NCBI GenBank assembly: GCA_018662925.1
Contig: JABJFC010000085.1
Coordinates: 1-53,764, forward strand
Reading direction: 5' to 3'
Length of the DNA: 53,764 nucleotides
Origin: Alphaproteobacteria bacterium
GTDB lineage: Bacteria; Pseudomonadota; Alphaproteobacteria; 16-39-46; JABJFC01
A program made the position numbers and the translations under genes. Positions 25,628 to 37,938 of the stretch are shown one piece after another (positions within the stretch are counted from its first letter, which is position 1; each line of letters starts with the position of its first letter). The notes under the pieces were generated by a model, which was given only the letters and a program-made list of their open reading frames with translations, made no database searches and was not told where the DNA came from.

Positions 25628-27143
25628 AGAACACACTTATCACTGTTTGATCCTGACTAAAACTGTTGGCAAATATCACATGCTGAACCAGCTTATTTAC
25701 GCTTGGAGAAAGGGTTTGTAGAAAAGAGCTCGGATACACTCCCATCCAAACAACAAGGATGCAAAGTGGCGCAAATATAAACATTTCCCGTGGAAAAAGG
25801 TCATGTATCTTTTCCAAGGACTGGTGGACAAGTTTTCCGTACATCACCCTACGATACAACCATAGGGCGTAGACAACACTCAAGACGACACCTGTAGCGG
25901 CTAAGGTTGCGAGCCAAGTATTTACACCAAAGGCACTGATGATCACTAGGAATTCTCCCACGAATCCACTTGTTCCTGGCAGCCCTACCGAAGCCAGGAT
26001 AAAAAGCATAAAGACAACTGCATAGACCGGCATGCGATACACAAGCCCCCCATAGTCAGAAATAAGCCTTGAGTGTCTTCGATCGTACACCACGCCTACA
26101 CACAGGAACAAAGCCGCCGAAACAAAGCCATGGCTTAACATTTGGATCAAAGCCCCTTCAATCCCACTTGACGTAAAGGTAAAAATACCGATTGTGACAA
26201 AGCCCATGTGAGCAACAGACGAATAGGCAATAAGCTTTTTCATGTCTTGCTGCGCCAAGGCCACCAAAGACGTATATATGATGGCAACAATACTTAAGGC
26301 ATAAACAAGAGGGGCAAAATACAGACTCGCTTCCGGAAACATTGGTAATGAAAATCTTAAAAAGCCGTAAGCCCCCATCTTCAACAAAATCCCTGCCAGA
26401 ATCACAGACCCTGCTGTAGGCGCTTCTACATGAGCATTGGGAAGCCACGTATGAACGGGCCACATGGGAATCTTTACGGCAAATGAAGCAAAGAAAGCTA
26501 ACCAAAGCCATTTTTGAAGGTCAGGAGAAAACATATAAGTACTTAGGTAAGGAATGCTCGTCGTGCCTGTTTCAAAGTAAATGACCACAAGCCCTATAAG
26601 CATCAAAACCGAGCCCGTAAGAGTGTATAAAAAGAACTTGAAAGCAGCATAAACCCTCCCTGGGCCTCCCCAAATGCCTATGATCAAGAACATTGGGATC
26701 AAGACTCCCTCGAAGAAAATGTAGAAAAGAACGGTATCTAGGGCAGAGAACATGCCGACCATGAACGTCTCAAGAACCAGAAAGGCAATCATATACTCTT
26801 TGACACGCTCTTTAATGGTCTCCCAACTGGCTATCACAGCAACCGTACTCAATAGGGTCGAGAGCAAAACGAAAAAGATAGAAATCCCGTCAAGTCCAAC
26901 ATGATATCGAATATCTAGACCAGGCATCCAAGCATGATTTTCTTCAAACTGATAACCCGTCGTATTTGGGTCAAATAAAATCCACAATCCTAGGGATAAC
27001 AAAAAGGTAACCAGAGAGATAAAGATCGCTACATTCTTAGCATTACGAGCAACAGCTTCCTCTTGACCGCGACACACTGAAATAAAGAGTGCTCCTAGGC
27101 AAGGCAAGAATATAACCAAAGAAAGCAGCGGTATTTTAATCAT
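25611..27143 (-). CDS. nuoM: NADH-quinone oxidoreductase subunit M
   Basis: A 510-residue proton-translocating subunit of complex I, related to Mrp antiporters. Typical segments are [20 protein letters not shown] (the key Glu in helix 5), [19 protein letters not shown] and [18 protein letters not shown]. An open frame continues 56 codons upstream of the ATG at 27143, but that part is the nuoL 3' end in another frame. [14 protein letters not shown] fits the family start, and the ATGA overlap with nuoL is typical of this operon. Confidence 0.95.
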   Translation of the reverse strand: MIKIPLLSLVIFLPCLGALFISVCRGQEEAVARNAKNVAIFISLVTFLLSLGLWILFDPNTTGYQFEENHAWMPGLDIRYHVGLDGISIFFVLLSTLLSTVAVIASWETIKERVKEYMIAFLVLETFMVGMFSALDTVLFYIFFEGVLIPMFLIIGIWGGPGRVYAAFKFFLYTLTGSVLMLIGLVVIYFETGTTSIPYLSTYMFSPDLQKWLWLAFFASFAVKIPMWPVHTWLPNAHVEAPTAGSVILAGILLKMGAYGFLRFSLPMFPEASLYFAPLVYALSIVAIIYTSLVALAQQDMKKLIAYSSVAHMGFVTIGIFTFTSSGIEGALIQMLSHGFVSAALFLCVGVVYDRRHSRLISDYGGLVYRMPVYAVVFMLFILASVGLPGTSGFVGEFLVIISAFGVNTWLATLAATGVVLSVVYALWLYRRVMYGKLVHQSLEKIHDLFPREMFIFAPLCILVVWMGVYPSSFLQTLSPSVNKLVQHVIFANSFSQDQTVISVFYDNSK

Positions 27144-29062
27144 GAGCCCCTCACAAGATACAGGATAAACAACCCAATGCCCAAAATCATGGCAAAAGCA
27201 TAATGGTACAAGTACCCTGTTTGAATCCGACCTACGCCACCGGCGGCCTTTTGAACAACCTTTGCAACACCATCTGGGCCCCAGCGATCGATCAACAACA
27301 AATCCCCCCACTTATATAGGAAACTCCCAAGAAAACGAGTCGGCCTGACGAAAATCAGCTGATACAGCTCATCAAAATACCATTTATGATACAGGAACCA
27401 GTAGGTTCCCTTCATATTTTTGGCCACTTGTGGCGGTAATTTTGGGAAGAGAATATACATAAACCACGCGAGACCAATCCCCAGCAATGCTAATACCAGG
27501 GGCAAATTTGTGACCCAAAAAGGTTCTGTATGGGCTATCTCTAGTGCCTTAGGCATTCCAGGAACAAAAGAACCTGCCCATCCACCCGTATCTTCAATAA
27601 AAAAGGCGTACCCTAGGTATCCCGAGAAAATAGATCCAAGTGCGAGTATAACAAGGGGGATCGTCAATAGGAGAGGAGCCTCATGGATGTGCGCCATGAC
27701 TTTCTCATCTGCACGGGGCTTCCCATTGAAGGTCAAAAACAAAAGGCGCCAAGAATACAGCGCTGTCAGAAAGACGCCCCCCATCCCCAATAGATAGGCA
27801 TAACTTCCCGAAAAAGTATCCGTTCCCAAAGCAACTTCCAATATGGTCTCTTTAGAATAGTATCCGGCAAAAAATGGGATCCCGGCCAAGGCTAAACTTC
27901 CTATCCACATGACCGTTGTCGTCAAAGGGATAAAGGAAGCAATGCCACCCATCTTACGCATATCCTGTTCATGAGACAATGCATGGATGACCGATCCTGC
28001 CCCTAGAAACAGAAGTGCCTTAAAGAATGCATGAGTTACCAGATGAAAAATAGCCGCCGAATAGGCCGAAAGCCCTATGGCAAAAAACATATACCCAAGC
28101 TGGCTGCATGTTGAGTAGGCAATAACGCGTTTTATGTCATTCTGCGTGATGGCAACGGTTCCAGCAAAAATCGCCGTAGTTGCCCCAACAACGGTAATCA
28201 CCATTAAGGCCAAGGGAGATTGCTCAAAGAGTGGTGCCATTCTAACGACCAGAAAGACACCCGCCGTCACCATTGTCGCCGCATGGATAAGGGCTGACAC
28301 GGGCGTAGGGCCTTCCATTGCATCTGGAAGCCACGTATGGAGGCCAATTTGCGCCGACTTTCCCATACAGCCAAAAAACAAAAGAAGACACATGATCGTT
28401 ATAGAGTGGCCTTCAATGCCCATAAAGTTCATATGATGGGATACTTCCCCTGGAAGCATAAAAAAGATCTCGGAAAATGTAAAAGTTCCAAACACCAAGT
28501 AAACAGCAGCTAGCCCCAGAACAAATCCAAAATCGCCCACTCGATTCACGATAAATGCCTTTAAGGCCGCATCATTTGCTTCTGGCTTGCCGTACCAAAA
28601 ACCAATCAGGAAATAGGAGCAAAGTCCTACCCCTTCCCAACCCACAAAAAGCTGAATTAGATTTTCTGACATCACAAGAATAAGCATAAAGAAGGTAAAA
28701 AGATTTAGATAAGCCATAAAGCGTGGGACACTATTATCTTTATCCATATATCCAATGGAATATACGTGAACAAGTGTTGATACAATGGTCACCACAGCCA
28801 GCATGGTCGTGGACAAAGTATCGAACTGCAACGCACAGGAAATTTGGATAGCTTCTGTATGAATCCACGTGAACAATGGAATAATCAAATGCTTTCCCTG
28901 CAACGCCACAGAATTGAATATAAAACACGAGAATATGGCCGATAATCCGACACAAGCGGTTGTCATAATTTGGCTAGGTCTTTTCCCCATAAGGGTGCCA
29001 AAGAAACCTACTGCTATGGCGCCAAACAGAGGAAGAAAAACTGCTAGAAAATACATGTTCAT
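27140..29062 (-). CDS. nuoL: NADH-quinone oxidoreductase subunit L
   Basis: The distal antiporter-like subunit of complex I, 640 residues with about 16 helices and the long lateral helix at the C-terminus. Motifs are [18 protein letters not shown] (helix 5 Glu), [20 protein letters not shown] and [18 protein letters not shown]. The C-terminal part (about 470-640) contains the amphipathic connecting helix and the last anchor. Start and nuoK stop share one base (TAATG). Confidence 0.96.
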   Translation of the reverse strand: MNMYFLAVFLPLFGAIAVGFFGTLMGKRPSQIMTTACVGLSAIFSCFIFNSVALQGKHLIIPLFTWIHTEAIQISCALQFDTLSTTMLAVVTIVSTLVHVYSIGYMDKDNSVPRFMAYLNLFTFFMLILVMSENLIQLFVGWEGVGLCSYFLIGFWYGKPEANDAALKAFIVNRVGDFGFVLGLAAVYLVFGTFTFSEIFFMLPGEVSHHMNFMGIEGHSITIMCLLLFFGCMGKSAQIGLHTWLPDAMEGPTPVSALIHAATMVTAGVFLVVRMAPLFEQSPLALMVITVVGATTAIFAGTVAITQNDIKRVIAYSTCSQLGYMFFAIGLSAYSAAIFHLVTHAFFKALLFLGAGSVIHALSHEQDMRKMGGIASFIPLTTTVMWIGSLALAGIPFFAGYYSKETILEVALGTDTFSGSYAYLLGMGGVFLTALYSWRLLFLTFNGKPRADEKVMAHIHEAPLLLTIPLVILALGSIFSGYLGYAFFIEDTGGWAGSFVPGMPKALEIAHTEPFWVTNLPLVLALLGIGLAWFMYILFPKLPPQVAKNMKGTYWFLYHKWYFDELYQLIFVRPTRFLGSFLYKWGDLLLIDRWGPDGVAKVVQKAAGGVGRIQTGYLYHYAFAMILGIGLFILYLVRGS

Positions 29063-29370
29063 TAACCCTTTAGCAGATCCACATCTTGGACGTTGATATC
29101 ACCTCGGACTCTGAAATAAGCCACTAGTATGGCCAAGCCCACGGCTGCTTCTGCCGCCGCAACGGCCAAAACAAACAGGGCGAAAAGTTGTCCGACCAAA
29201 TCTTCCAAGAAAAACGAAAAGGCCACTAAATTAATATTAACGGCCAAAAGGATGAGCTCTACACACATCAGCAGGATAATAAGATTGCGACGGTTCAAAA
29301 AAATACCCAAGATGCCTAGATAAAATAGCAGCGCAGAAACGAATAGATAATGCCCTAAGGAAACTTCCAT
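29062..29370 (-). CDS. nuoK: NADH-quinone oxidoreductase subunit K
   Basis: A 102-residue, three-helix membrane subunit of complex I. The two buried glutamates of the proton path are visible in [17 protein letters not shown] and [17 protein letters not shown]. Length and hydrophobic pattern are standard. It overlaps nuoJ and nuoL by one base each (TAATG). Confidence 0.95.
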   Translation of the reverse strand: MEVSLGHYLFVSALLFYLGILGIFLNRRNLIILLMCVELILLAVNINLVAFSFFLEDLVGQLFALFVLAVAAAEAAVGLAILVAYFRVRGDINVQDVDLLKG

Positions 29371-29981
29371 TAGACGCCCTTTCCTACTTCAACTTTTTTA
29401 ATCTCCAGGGAACTCTCTTTTGTTCTTGCAACTTGGTCACCCACTATTTGTCGACGAACCCCGTCCCGTTTAGTTAAGGTAAGAACAATAGCGCCAATCA
29501 TGGCAATAAGAAGGACAACCCCTGCTAACTGAAACAAGAATATGTAGTCCGTATACAGCACCATGCCAATGGCATGAGTGTTTGAAATTTTCTGTCCAAT
29601 GTAGGGCACAGATGTATATTGATGGCCCAGACCCGGCAGAGACTGCCAATGATACGCTACAAAAAGGATCTCTGCTAAAAGAACGGAACCGACTGCAAAC
29701 ATAAGTATTTTATGCCTCACAAATCCCTTTTTAAGGTTTTGGAATTCTATGTTTAGCATCATCACCACAAAAAGGAATAAAACGGCAACGGCTCCCACGT
29801 AAACGACCACAAGAACCATGGCTAAAAATTCAGCCCCTAGAAGGATAAAGAGCCCCGCAGCATTGAAGAAGGATAAAATCAAGAACAGAACAGAATGCAC
29901 CGTATTACGCGCAGAAATGACCATGGTTCCTGACAAAACTAAGAAAAACGAAAAAAGATAAAATGCGATTGTTGCGATCAT
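29370..29981 (-). CDS. nuoJ: NADH-quinone oxidoreductase subunit J
   Basis: A 203-residue membrane subunit of complex I with five helices. The conserved stretch [20 protein letters not shown] (helix 3 with the pi-bulge tyrosine) is present. The C-terminus is charged and ends KKVEVGKGV. It overlaps nuoI by four bases and nuoK by one. Confidence 0.95.
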   Translation of the reverse strand: MIATIAFYLFSFFLVLSGTMVISARNTVHSVLFLILSFFNAAGLFILLGAEFLAMVLVVVYVGAVAVLFLFVVMMLNIEFQNLKKGFVRHKILMFAVGSVLLAEILFVAYHWQSLPGLGHQYTSVPYIGQKISNTHAIGMVLYTDYIFLFQLAGVVLLIAMIGAIVLTLTKRDGVRRQIVGDQVARTKESSLEIKKVEVGKGV

Positions 29982-30469
29982 TTATATTTTGCATCCGCCT
30001 CAAGATTTTCTCTGACAGCTAATTCCCATATGTCACCGTTTTCGAGTAATTTTTCCTTGTTGTAATACAATTCTTCCCGATTTTCTACGGCAAACTCATA
30101 GTTAGGTCCCTCTACGATGGCATCGACAGGACACGCCTCTTGGCAAAGTCCACAATAGATGCATTTTGTCATGTCTATATCAAAACGAGTCGTCCGACGA
30201 CTTTGGTCAGACTCGCGGGGCTCTGCCTCGATCGTAATGGCCTGTGCCGGACAGATTGCTTCGCATAGTTTGCAAGCAATACATCTCTCTTCCCCATTTG
30301 GATAACGACGCAATACATGTTCTCCTCGGAATCGAGGACTCAAAGGCCCCTTTTCAAAGGGATAATCAAGGGTAACCTTTGCCTTAAACATATACTTAAA
30401 TGTTAGAATTAAGCCGCGAATTAACTCAATCAAAAACAGACTCTTGAACCATCGTATAAAAGGAGTCAT
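29978..30469 (-). CDS. nuoI: NADH-quinone oxidoreductase subunit I
   Basis: A 163-residue peripheral subunit that carries iron-sulfur clusters N6a and N6b between the matrix arm and quinone site. Both 4Fe-4S motifs are intact: [16 protein letters not shown] and [16 protein letters not shown]. The N-terminal amphipathic helix is present. Start overlaps the nuoH stop by four bases. Confidence 0.96.
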   Translation of the reverse strand: MTPFIRWFKSLFLIELIRGLILTFKYMFKAKVTLDYPFEKGPLSPRFRGEHVLRRYPNGEERCIACKLCEAICPAQAITIEAEPRESDQSRRTTRFDIDMTKCIYCGLCQEACPVDAIVEGPNYEFAVENREELYYNKEKLLENGDIWELAVRENLEADAKYK

Positions 30470-31515
30470 GACAAGCCCCCACTTGTTGGCAATTTATCTA
30501 GATAAAGCAAAATCCCTGCCGTCAAAATCACCCAGAACAAAGTAATGGGTAGAAAGACTTTCCAGCCCAATCGCATGAGTTGATCATATCGAAACCGGGG
30601 AAAAGTGGCACGCACCCAAATAAAGATGAATAAAACAAAGGAAATTTTAAGGGCAAACCAGATGGGCCCTGGGATCCAAGTGAAGAAATAATGATCCACT
30701 GGCGGCAACCACCCTCCAAGGAAAAGCAGGCTCGCCATGGCACTCATCAAAATCATGTTGGCATATTCCCCCAGGAAAAAGAGGGCGAAAGGCATTGAGG
30801 AGTACTCAACGTTAAAGCCGGCAACTAGTTCTGCTTCTGCTTCAGGCAAGTCAAAGGGCGCCCGATTTGTTTCTGCCAAAATGGAAATAATAAAAATGAT
30901 GAACATGGGAAACAGCGGCACGACAAACCATTGCCCTTTCTGAGCAAGGACTATATCCGTCAAATTTAAGGATCCAACACAGAGCAAAACAGTAATAAAG
31001 ATAAATCCCATGGAGATTTCATAAGACACCATTTGTGCTGCGGATCTTAAGGCTCCTAGAAAGGCATATCTTGAGTTACTGGCCCATCCCGCCATGATAA
31101 CGCCGTAAACTCCCAGTGAGGAAAGAGCAAAGAGATAGAGAATCCCCACATTTATATTGGAGAGAACAATCCCGGCATCAAAAGGAATCACGGCCCAAGC
31201 AAGCATACTTAATCCAAAAGTAACGAGTGGAGCGATGAGAAAAACGATCGTGTTAGCATCACTGGGTAAAATGATTTCCTTGTGAATCAATTTCACCCCA
31301 TCCGCTATGGGCTGCAACAGCCCCATAACCCCCACCACATTAGGCCCTCTCCGCAGTTGCATAGCCGCAATAACTTTTCGTTCTGCATAGGTAAGATAGG
31401 CAACAAAAAAGAGAAGAGGCAATATGATCAAAAAAATCTTCCCCAGCAAGACAGCCGATAGCTGAATAAAAATCATGACTTCTGAATAGGAAAGAGATTG
31501 CAACCACTGACCCAT
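30466..31515 (-). CDS. nuoH: NADH-quinone oxidoreductase subunit H
   Basis: A 349-residue, eight-helix subunit that forms the quinone chamber with NuoB and NuoD. Diagnostic are [19 protein letters not shown] (loop 1), [20 protein letters not shown] (loop 3 with the essential acidic residues) and [18 protein letters not shown]. The ATG directly follows the nuoG stop with no spacer. Confidence 0.96.
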   Translation of the reverse strand: MGQWLQSLSYSEVMIFIQLSAVLLGKIFLIILPLLFFVAYLTYAERKVIAAMQLRRGPNVVGVMGLLQPIADGVKLIHKEIILPSDANTIVFLIAPLVTFGLSMLAWAVIPFDAGIVLSNINVGILYLFALSSLGVYGVIMAGWASNSRYAFLGALRSAAQMVSYEISMGFIFITVLLCVGSLNLTDIVLAQKGQWFVVPLFPMFIIFIISILAETNRAPFDLPEAEAELVAGFNVEYSSMPFALFFLGEYANMILMSAMASLLFLGGWLPPVDHYFFTWIPGPIWFALKISFVLFIFIWVRATFPRFRYDQLMRLGWKVFLPITLFWVILTAGILLYLDKLPTSGGLS

Positions 31516-33597
31516 CTAAGCCGCCTCCTGTTTCTTCAAGATAAAGCTTTCCGTACACTTGGCCATTGTTTGAGAAGATCTCGTTATGGGATCCGTCATG
31601 TAATAGTTTTTAATATACGGGTCAAAAGGTGATTTTATGAGTTTGCCCACTTTACTGGCAATGCTTTTCCATTCCTCAGATTGAAATTCAGCATTCCTGT
31701 CAAAAACGGGATTCTCTTCAATCATACGTTGTCGAAGTTGTTCCAATGAATTGTAAGACGGCTTGTGCTCTAAGACTTCTGCCAAAGCGCGTAGAATCCG
31801 CCAATCTTCCTTGGCCTCTCCAGGAGGGAAAATAGCCCGATAGGTTCTCTGCACGCGCCCTTCTGTATTTACAAAGGTGGCGTCTTTTTCCGTATAAGCT
31901 GAGCCAGGTAGGATTACGTCGGCAACCATGGCTCCCTTATCTCCATGATGTCCCTGATAGACGATAAAGCGTCTTTTTTTTGGCAAACTCTCCAACGGCA
32001 TTTCATCCGCCCCTAAAAGATAAAGGAATTTGATATCTCCTTTCTCTATCCCGGAAAGAATGCCCTTGGCGTCCAAGCCTCCTCTCGAGGGAACAAAGCC
32101 TAAATCCAGGGCCCCCACTCTGCTAGCCGCCGTGTGAAGGACATTAAAACCATTCCAATTTTCTTGGATGAAACCATAATCTTCAGCAATCTTCACGGCC
32201 GCTGAAAAAACGGCATCCCCATCTGAGCGACACAAGGCCCCTTGTCCCAAAATAAGCATGGGCCTCTTGGCTTTAGATAGCTTTTTAGAAAAAGGATGTT
32301 TTCCTGACAAAATTTCCTCCAGAATCTCTGGAGTATCCCCGAGATGCTGGTATTCATAGGTTAAACTAACCGGATCACCCACAAGCGCTATTGGGAAATT
32401 TCCTGCCAATGATCTTTTGCGCAATCGAGCATTAATCATCGTGCCTTCCCATTTGGGGTTCGTTCCTATAAGCAAACACAAGTCTGCTTTCTCAATGCCC
32501 TCTATGCTGGTGTTAAAGAGGTAGTGAGACCGCTCAGACGACTTTATTTTGGAACCATCCTGACGGCAATCAATGTGAGGAGTCCCAAGGGCACTCATCA
32601 TATCCTTTAGAGCCATAATGGACTCACAGTCAGCTTGATCACCAACAATGGCAGCCATCTCTTCTGGTGCCGATTTACGAATACGCTGTCTAATGGCAAG
32701 AAAAGCCTCTTCCCAACTCGTTTCCGTCAACTTGCCATTTACGCGAACGTAAGGACGATCTAAGCGCTGAGACTTCAGCCCATCATAGGAAAAACGCGTT
32801 TTATCAGAAATCCACTCTTCATTAATGCCTTCATTAAGTCGCGGCAATATCCTCATGACTTCGCGACCACGCGTATCAACACGAATATTGCTTCCAACAG
32901 CATCGTGGACATCAATGCTATCTGTTTTCTTCAATTCCCAGGAACGCCCGGTATAAGTATATGGCTTGGATGTGAGAGCACCAACAGGACATATATCAAT
33001 CATATTTCCAGAAAGCTCGTTGGTAATTGCTTGTTGAATATAGGTTCCAATTTTCATGTCTTCGCCGCGGAAAGTGGCGCCCATCTCAGGAACACCTGCA
33101 ATTTCATCTCCAAATCGAACACAGCGCGTACAATGAATACAACGGGTCATAAACGTATTGATGAGAGGACCTAGCTCTTCTTCTTCAACCGCCCGTTTGT
33201 TTTTACAAAAACGACCCCGATCTGGCCCATAGGCCATGGTAATGTCTTGTAAATCGCACTCCCCCCCTTGATCACAAATGGGACAATCGAGAGGGTGATT
33301 GATCAGGAGAAACTCCAAAACACCTTTGCGCGCCTTTGTTACCATAGGAGAGTCCGTTCGAATCACCATGCCATCTCCAGCGGGATGGGCACAAGAAGCA
33401 ACGGGCTTGGGACAGTTTTCTAGCTCCACCAAACACATGCGGCAATTTCCTGCAATTGGCAAGCGGGGATGGTAGCAAAACACAGGCACTTCCACTGCGG
33501 CTTTTTCACAGGCTTGCAAAACCGTTGAGCCCTTCTCTATCTCAACTTCCTGATCGTTAACAGTTAGCTTAATTGTCTTCACTTCCGCTTCACTCAT
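31516..33597 (-). CDS. nuoG: NADH-quinone oxidoreductase subunit G
   Basis: The 693-residue largest peripheral subunit, carrying the 2Fe-2S cluster N1b and the 4Fe-4S clusters N4 and N5. Motifs are CYHPRLPIAGNCRMCLVE with a fourth Cys in VASCAHP, HPLDCPICDQGGECDLQD (His-ligated N5) and CIHCTRCVRF with CPVGALT. The C-terminal molybdopterin-like domain has lost its cofactor role. The open frame reaches 33720, but the family start MSEAEVKTIKLTVND lies at 33597, 4 bases after the nuoF stop and behind an AAGAG ribosome site. Confidence 0.95.
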   Translation of the reverse strand: MSEAEVKTIKLTVNDQEVEIEKGSTVLQACEKAAVEVPVFCYHPRLPIAGNCRMCLVELENCPKPVASCAHPAGDGMVIRTDSPMVTKARKGVLEFLLINHPLDCPICDQGGECDLQDITMAYGPDRGRFCKNKRAVEEEELGPLINTFMTRCIHCTRCVRFGDEIAGVPEMGATFRGEDMKIGTYIQQAITNELSGNMIDICPVGALTSKPYTYTGRSWELKKTDSIDVHDAVGSNIRVDTRGREVMRILPRLNEGINEEWISDKTRFSYDGLKSQRLDRPYVRVNGKLTETSWEEAFLAIRQRIRKSAPEEMAAIVGDQADCESIMALKDMMSALGTPHIDCRQDGSKIKSSERSHYLFNTSIEGIEKADLCLLIGTNPKWEGTMINARLRKRSLAGNFPIALVGDPVSLTYEYQHLGDTPEILEEILSGKHPFSKKLSKAKRPMLILGQGALCRSDGDAVFSAAVKIAEDYGFIQENWNGFNVLHTAASRVGALDLGFVPSRGGLDAKGILSGIEKGDIKFLYLLGADEMPLESLPKKRRFIVYQGHHGDKGAMVADVILPGSAYTEKDATFVNTEGRVQRTYRAIFPPGEAKEDWRILRALAEVLEHKPSYNSLEQLRQRMIEENPVFDRNAEFQSEEWKSIASKVGKLIKSPFDPYIKNYYMTDPITRSSQTMAKCTESFILKKQEAA

Positions 33598-33601
33598 GCT
33601 C

Positions 33602-34876
33602 TTATGCCACTTCCACATTTTTTTGGAGACGCTTTTCCAGCTCAGGCCTAAAATGCCGTATGAGCCCCTGGATTGTCCAGGCTGCTGCATCCCCAAAAGC
33701 GCAAATGGTATGTCCTTCAATTAGACGACTTACTTCTTCAATTTTGTCGATATCGCTGATCTCAGCATCCCCATGGACGAAATCTTCCATCATGCGCCAC
33801 ATCCAGCCCGTTCCTTCACGACACGGCGAACACTGCCCACAACTCTCATGCATATAGAATTTCGAAATTCTCGCAATGGCTTTAACAATATCTGTGGAAC
33901 GATCCATAACGATAACAGCGGCCGTCCCCAAACCCGTTTTCTCAGACTTAAGACTATCAAAGTCCATGGATACCGTATCACACACCGACTTGGGAATCAG
34001 GGGGACAGATGACCCGCCTGGAATAACGGCCAAAAGATTATCCCATCCGCCAGTGACACCGCCAGCATGACGTTCAATCAGCTGTCGCAAAGGAATGCCC
34101 ATTTCTTCTTCCACATTGCACGGGTTGTTAACGTGCCCGGAAATACAAAAGATTTTTGTGCCCGTGTTGTTATGGACACCAAGGGACGCAAACCAGTCCC
34201 CTCCCCGTCTTAAAATGCTGGGAACAACAGCGATGGTTTCCACATTATTAACGGTTGTAGGACATCCGTACAGCCCTGCTCCTGCGGGGAAAGGAGGCTT
34301 GAGTCGAGGCATCCCTTTTTTGCCTTCCAGACTTTCCAGAAGAGCCGTTTCCTCTCCACAAATATACGCCCCAGCCCCCCGATGGAGATACAAGTCAAAG
34401 TCGTAGCCGGATTTCGCGGCGTTTTGCCCCAAAAGTCCAGCCTCATAGGCTTCATCTATAGCCTGCTGAAGAATTTCTGCCTCACGATAAAACTCTCCAC
34501 GGATATAAATATATCCAGTATGAACGCCCATCCCCACAGCTGCCAACAGCGCGCCTTCTATCAATTTGTGTGGTTCATTACGAATGATGTCCCGATCCTT
34601 GCAAGTCCCGGGCTCGCTCTCATCAGCATTCACAATCAAATAGGTTGGTAATTTTCCTTCCTTCGGCATAAAAGACCACTTAAGACCCGTGGGAAAGCCG
34701 GCGCCTCCACGGCCTCGAAGTCCTGACTTTTTAACTTCATCAGTGATCCAATCGCGCCCCTTTTTCACAAGGACCGATGTTTTATTCCAATCGCCTCTTT
34801 TAAGGGCTGACTTAAGCTCCCAATGATCATGGCCATACAAATTTGTAAAAATGCGATCTTCATCAAGAAGAGACAC
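33602..34876 (-). CDS. nuoF: NADH-quinone oxidoreductase subunit F
   Basis: The 424-residue NADH- and FMN-binding subunit with cluster N3. Motifs are [17 protein letters not shown] (NADH), [19 protein letters not shown] (FMN) and [15 protein letters not shown] with the fourth ligand in [10 protein letters not shown]. Translation starts at a GTG that overlaps the nuoE stop by one base (TAGTG). This is unusual in the operon but consistent with the family start [10 protein letters not shown]. Confidence 0.96.
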   Translation of the reverse strand: MSLLDEDRIFTNLYGHDHWELKSALKRGDWNKTSVLVKKGRDWITDEVKKSGLRGRGGAGFPTGLKWSFMPKEGKLPTYLIVNADESEPGTCKDRDIIRNEPHKLIEGALLAAVGMGVHTGYIYIRGEFYREAEILQQAIDEAYEAGLLGQNAAKSGYDFDLYLHRGAGAYICGEETALLESLEGKKGMPRLKPPFPAGAGLYGCPTTVNNVETIAVVPSILRRGGDWFASLGVHNNTGTKIFCISGHVNNPCNVEEEMGIPLRQLIERHAGGVTGGWDNLLAVIPGGSSVPLIPKSVCDTVSMDFDSLKSEKTGLGTAAVIVMDRSTDIVKAIARISKFYMHESCGQCSPCREGTGWMWRMMEDFVHGDAEISDIDKIEEVSRLIEGHTICAFGDAAAWTIQGLIRHFRPELEKRLQKNVEVA

Positions 34877-35511
34877 TAGACACCCTCCTTTTTATCTTCA
34901 TCTTTCAGAAAAACAGAAAGCGTTGTTGCTCCCCCTTCAGGCGCGGATAGATGGCGATCAATTTGGGGCCCAGCGGTCACTTTTTCTCCCTTAGAGATTT
35001 TCTTCAAAATCTCTGTCATAGATTCGGCCGTCAAATCTTCAAAAAAGTCATCGTTAATTTGAACCATAGGAGCATTCACACAAGCCCCCAAACACTCCAC
35101 TTCACTTAGGGTGAATTTACCATCGGTGGTGGTCTCACCAACCTTTACCTTGAGGTGTTTTTTACAGGCCTGGAGAATGTCCGAACTTTTCCGGAGCCAA
35201 CAGGGCGTCGTGGTGCACACTTGAACATGGTGCACTCCAATGGGCTTTAGATTAAACATGGTATAAAAGGTTGCCACCTCAAAGACCCTGATTACCGGCA
35301 TTTCCAGCATATTGGCAACGGCTTCCATAGCGTTACGAGGCAGCCATCCCCCATTTTGGCGCTGAGCCAAATCCAAAAGAGGCAAGACGGCACTGGCTTG
35401 ACGGCCTTTAGGGTACTTAGCTATGTGCGCTTTGGCCTTTTTTAGATTCGCAGGCGTAAAATTAAAGGCATCATCCCGCTTCTCTTCTTTCAAGACTGGA
35501 GATACTGTCAT
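34876..35511 (-). CDS. nuoE: NADH-quinone oxidoreductase subunit E
   Basis: The 211-residue thioredoxin-like subunit with the 2Fe-2S cluster N1a. The four ligands lie in [12 protein letters not shown] and [16 protein letters not shown]. The N-terminal helical part (about 15-80) and a short acidic C-terminal tail are normal for alphaproteobacteria. Overlaps nuoD by four bases. Confidence 0.95.
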   Translation of the reverse strand: MTVSPVLKEEKRDDAFNFTPANLKKAKAHIAKYPKGRQASAVLPLLDLAQRQNGGWLPRNAMEAVANMLEMPVIRVFEVATFYTMFNLKPIGVHHVQVCTTTPCWLRKSSDILQACKKHLKVKVGETTTDGKFTLSEVECLGACVNAPMVQINDDFFEDLTAESMTEILKKISKGEKVTAGPQIDRHLSAPEGGATTLSVFLKDEDKKEGV

Positions 35512-36698
35512 CGATCTATCTCCCCAAACACTATATCCATAGACCCAATGATGGAAACAACATCGGCCAACATATGTCCCTTGGACATAAACTCTGTTGC
35601 CTGAAGAAAAGCAAAACTAGGCGCCCGAATTTTACAGCGGTAGGGCTTATTGGAACCATCAGAAACCAGATATACGCCAAACTCTCCTTTAGGCGCTTCA
35701 ACAGCCGTATAAGTCTCTCCCTTTGGCACACGGTATCCTTCTGAATACAACTTGAAGTGATGAATAAGGGCTTCCATATTCTTTTTCATTTCAGCACGTG
35801 GCGGAGGCGCAATTTTCCAATCGTCCACCATAACAGGGCCCTCCGGAATCTGTTCAATACATTGGGCCATAATGAGCAAACTCTGGCGCATCTCTTCGAC
35901 ACGAACGAGATAGCGATCATAGCAATCCCCATGCTTTCCCACGGGAATATCAAACTCCATACGATCATAGACTTCATAAGGTTGCGCCTTACGCAAATCC
36001 CAGGAAACCCCCGAAGCTCGCAGCATAGGACCTGTAAATCCCCAGTCCAATGCCTGGTCTCGTGTTACTTTTCCAATATCCACAGTGCGCTGTTTGAAAA
36101 TACGATTTTCTGTCAAAAGAGTTTCTAAATCATCAATTCGAGAGGGGAAATAGGCAATAAAATCTTCTATGTCTTGCAAAAGTCCAACTGGCAAATCATA
36201 TCGGACGCCCCCTGGACGAAAATACGCTGCATGCAGTCGCGCCCCTGAAACGCGTTCGTAAAACTCCATCAAACGCTCCCGATCCTCAAACCCCCACAAT
36301 AGAGGCGTCATAGCCCCCACATCCAAGGCAAAGGTCGTCAGATTCATAAGGTGATTCAGAAGACGCGTAATCTCTGAGAATAAGACACGGATATATTGGG
36401 CCCGTTCGGGCACTTGGATTCCCATTAGCTTTTCAATGGCCAAGGCGAAGCCATGTTCCTGACACATGGGAGACACATAGTCCAATCGGTCAAAATAGGG
36501 TATGGCCTGTAAGTATGTTTTATGCTCAATAAGCTTTTCTGTTCCGCGATGCAGAAAACCAATATGAGGATCTGCCCGCTCTACGACTTCACCGTCCAAT
36601 TCTAGAACAAGCCTCAGAACGCCATGAGCGGCCGGATGTTGGGGGCCAAAGTTCATGGTATAGTTGTGAATACGCTTTTCAGCTGTGCTAGAAGCCAT
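35508..36698 (-). CDS. nuoD: NADH-quinone oxidoreductase subunit D
   Basis: The 396-residue 49-kDa-type subunit, which forms the quinone pocket with Nuo[22 protein letters not shown] (shown here only in part: the HPAAHG loop carries the quinone-binding His) and GASGVSW-like [12 protein letters not shown] are present, with the C-terminal [12 protein letters not shown]. NuoC and NuoD are separate genes here, as expected for this group. Start and nuoC stop share one base (TGATG). Confidence 0.96.
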   Translation of the reverse strand: MASSTAEKRIHNYTMNFGPQHPAAHGVLRLVLELDGEVVERADPHIGFLHRGTEKLIEHKTYLQAIPYFDRLDYVSPMCQEHGFALAIEKLMGIQVPERAQYIRVLFSEITRLLNHLMNLTTFALDVGAMTPLLWGFEDRERLMEFYERVSGARLHAAYFRPGGVRYDLPVGLLQDIEDFIAYFPSRIDDLETLLTENRIFKQRTVDIGKVTRDQALDWGFTGPMLRASGVSWDLRKAQPYEVYDRMEFDIPVGKHGDCYDRYLVRVEEMRQSLLIMAQCIEQIPEGPVMVDDWKIAPPPRAEMKKNMEALIHHFKLYSEGYRVPKGETYTAVEAPKGEFGVYLVSDGSNKPYRCKIRAPSFAFLQATEFMSKGHMLADVVSIIGSMDIVFGEIDR

Positions 36699-37342
36699 CA
36701 GGCAACCCCCTCCACAACGTCTTCCGCTATTTCATCTTGCTCCTCGAGCATCTCATCAGAATCCTTCATCTTCTCCATGATCCCTTCCCAAGGGCTGGAA
36801 AAATCAAAAGTACGATATTCTTGGGGGAGTTCTACAGGACTGTAAACAACTCTCTTTTGTTCTTCGTCATAGCGCACTTCAACATACCCGGTGAGAGGAA
36901 AATCCTTACGCAAAGGGTGCCCTTCAAATCCATAATCTGTCAATAAACGCCTCAAATCCGGATGATCCGAAAATTGAATGCCGTACATGTCCCATGCTTC
37001 CCGTTCCCACCAATTAGCCGAGCTAAAAACACTCGCTACACTGGGAACTGGATCTGCTTCAGACGTTTCTAAAACGACTCTGATCCTTAAATTATTCTTT
37101 ACACTCAGAAGATTATAAACCACCTGAAAACGAGGATGCCTATCGGGATAATCTACCCCACATATATCCACAAGTTGTTTAAAGAAGCCCTGCGGCGTAT
37201 CTCGGAGAAAATGGAGCACTTTGACGATCTGGGCACGCCTTACCTTTAGGGTCAGTTCAGCATTGGAAACGGACCATTCTACCAAGTCAGCTCCCAAAAA
37301 ATCAGAAATATAGTTACCTAAATCCTCCAGATTTTTAGTCAT
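36698..37342 (-). CDS. nuoC: NADH-quinone oxidoreductase subunit C
   Basis: The 214-residue 30-kDa-type subunit. The core signature is [20 protein letters not shown] followed by [18 protein letters not shown] and [14 protein letters not shown]. The C-terminal tail is strongly acidic ([13 protein letters not shown]). It overlaps nuoB by four bases (ATGA). Confidence 0.95.
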   Translation of the reverse strand: MTKNLEDLGNYISDFLGADLVEWSVSNAELTLKVRRAQIVKVLHFLRDTPQGFFKQLVDICGVDYPDRHPRFQVVYNLLSVKNNLRIRVVLETSEADPVPSVASVFSSANWWEREAWDMYGIQFSDHPDLRRLLTDYGFEGHPLRKDFPLTGYVEVRYDEEQKRVVYSPVELPQEYRTFDFSSPWEGIMEKMKDSDEMLEEQDEIAEDVVEGVA

Positions 37343-37938
37343 GTAGCTTTCGACTCCGGATCATTGGCTTTGGTTATGAACAGCTTTCTCTTGATCCCCC
37401 CTCGTGAGCGTTTGATTTTCCTTTGCAGCTGCATAACGCCGTATAAAAGAGCTTCTGCAGTTGGAGGACACCCTGGCACATAAACATCCACAGGAACTAT
37501 GCGATCACAACCTCGAACAACCGAATAGGAATAATGATAATAGCCTCCACCATTAGCACAGGATCCCATGGAAATGACCCAACGAGGCTCGGCCATTTGG
37601 TCGTAAACTTTACGCAAAGCAGGCGCCATTTTATTGCACAAGGTGCCGGCCACAATCATCACATCTGCTTGCCGCGGACTAGGACGAAACACGACCCCTA
37701 AGCGGTCTAAGTCATAGCGACTGGCCGCCGCATGCATCATTTCAATTGCACAACAAGCCAATCCAAATGTCATGGGCCACAAAGAACCGCTCTGAGCCCA
37801 CCCCGCAAGCTTATCCAGTTGAGTGACGAAGAAACCTCTTTGACTTACCTCGTCGGAAAAGGCTGTCATCAATTCGTCAGATGTCATATCTCCTGGACGC
37901 AAAATAGGAGTCCTGTTTCCTCTTCCGCCTAATCCCAT
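37339..37938 (-). CDS. nuoB: NADH-quinone oxidoreductase subunit B
   Basis: The 199-residue subunit that holds the terminal cluster N2. Ligands are in [11 protein letters not shown] (the tandem Cys pair), [10 protein letters not shown] and [14 protein letters not shown]. The frame is open to 37959, but the ATG at 37938 has AAGGGG seven bases upstream and gives MGLGGRGN, so I choose it. It overlaps nuoA by 10 bases. Confidence 0.95.
   Translation of the reverse strand: MGLGGRGNRTPILRPGDMTSDELMTAFSDEVSQRGFFVTQLDKLAGWAQSGSLWPMTFGLACCAIEMMHAAASRYDLDRLGVVFRPSPRQADVMIVAGTLCNKMAPALRKVYDQMAEPRWVISMGSCANGGGYYHYSYSVVRGCDRIVPVDVYVPGCPPTAEALLYGVMQLQRKIKRSRGGIKRKLFITKANDPESKAT

Noticed and set aside
27144-27311. 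56-codon N-terminal extension of NuoM
   Set aside because: It lies within the nuoL 3' end, is rich in Arg, Cys and Trp, and the family start is the ATG at 27143.
33598-33720. 41-codon N-terminal extension of NuoG
   Set aside because: It overlaps the nuoF 3' end and does not resemble NuoG; the ATG at 33597 has a ribosome site and matches the family start.
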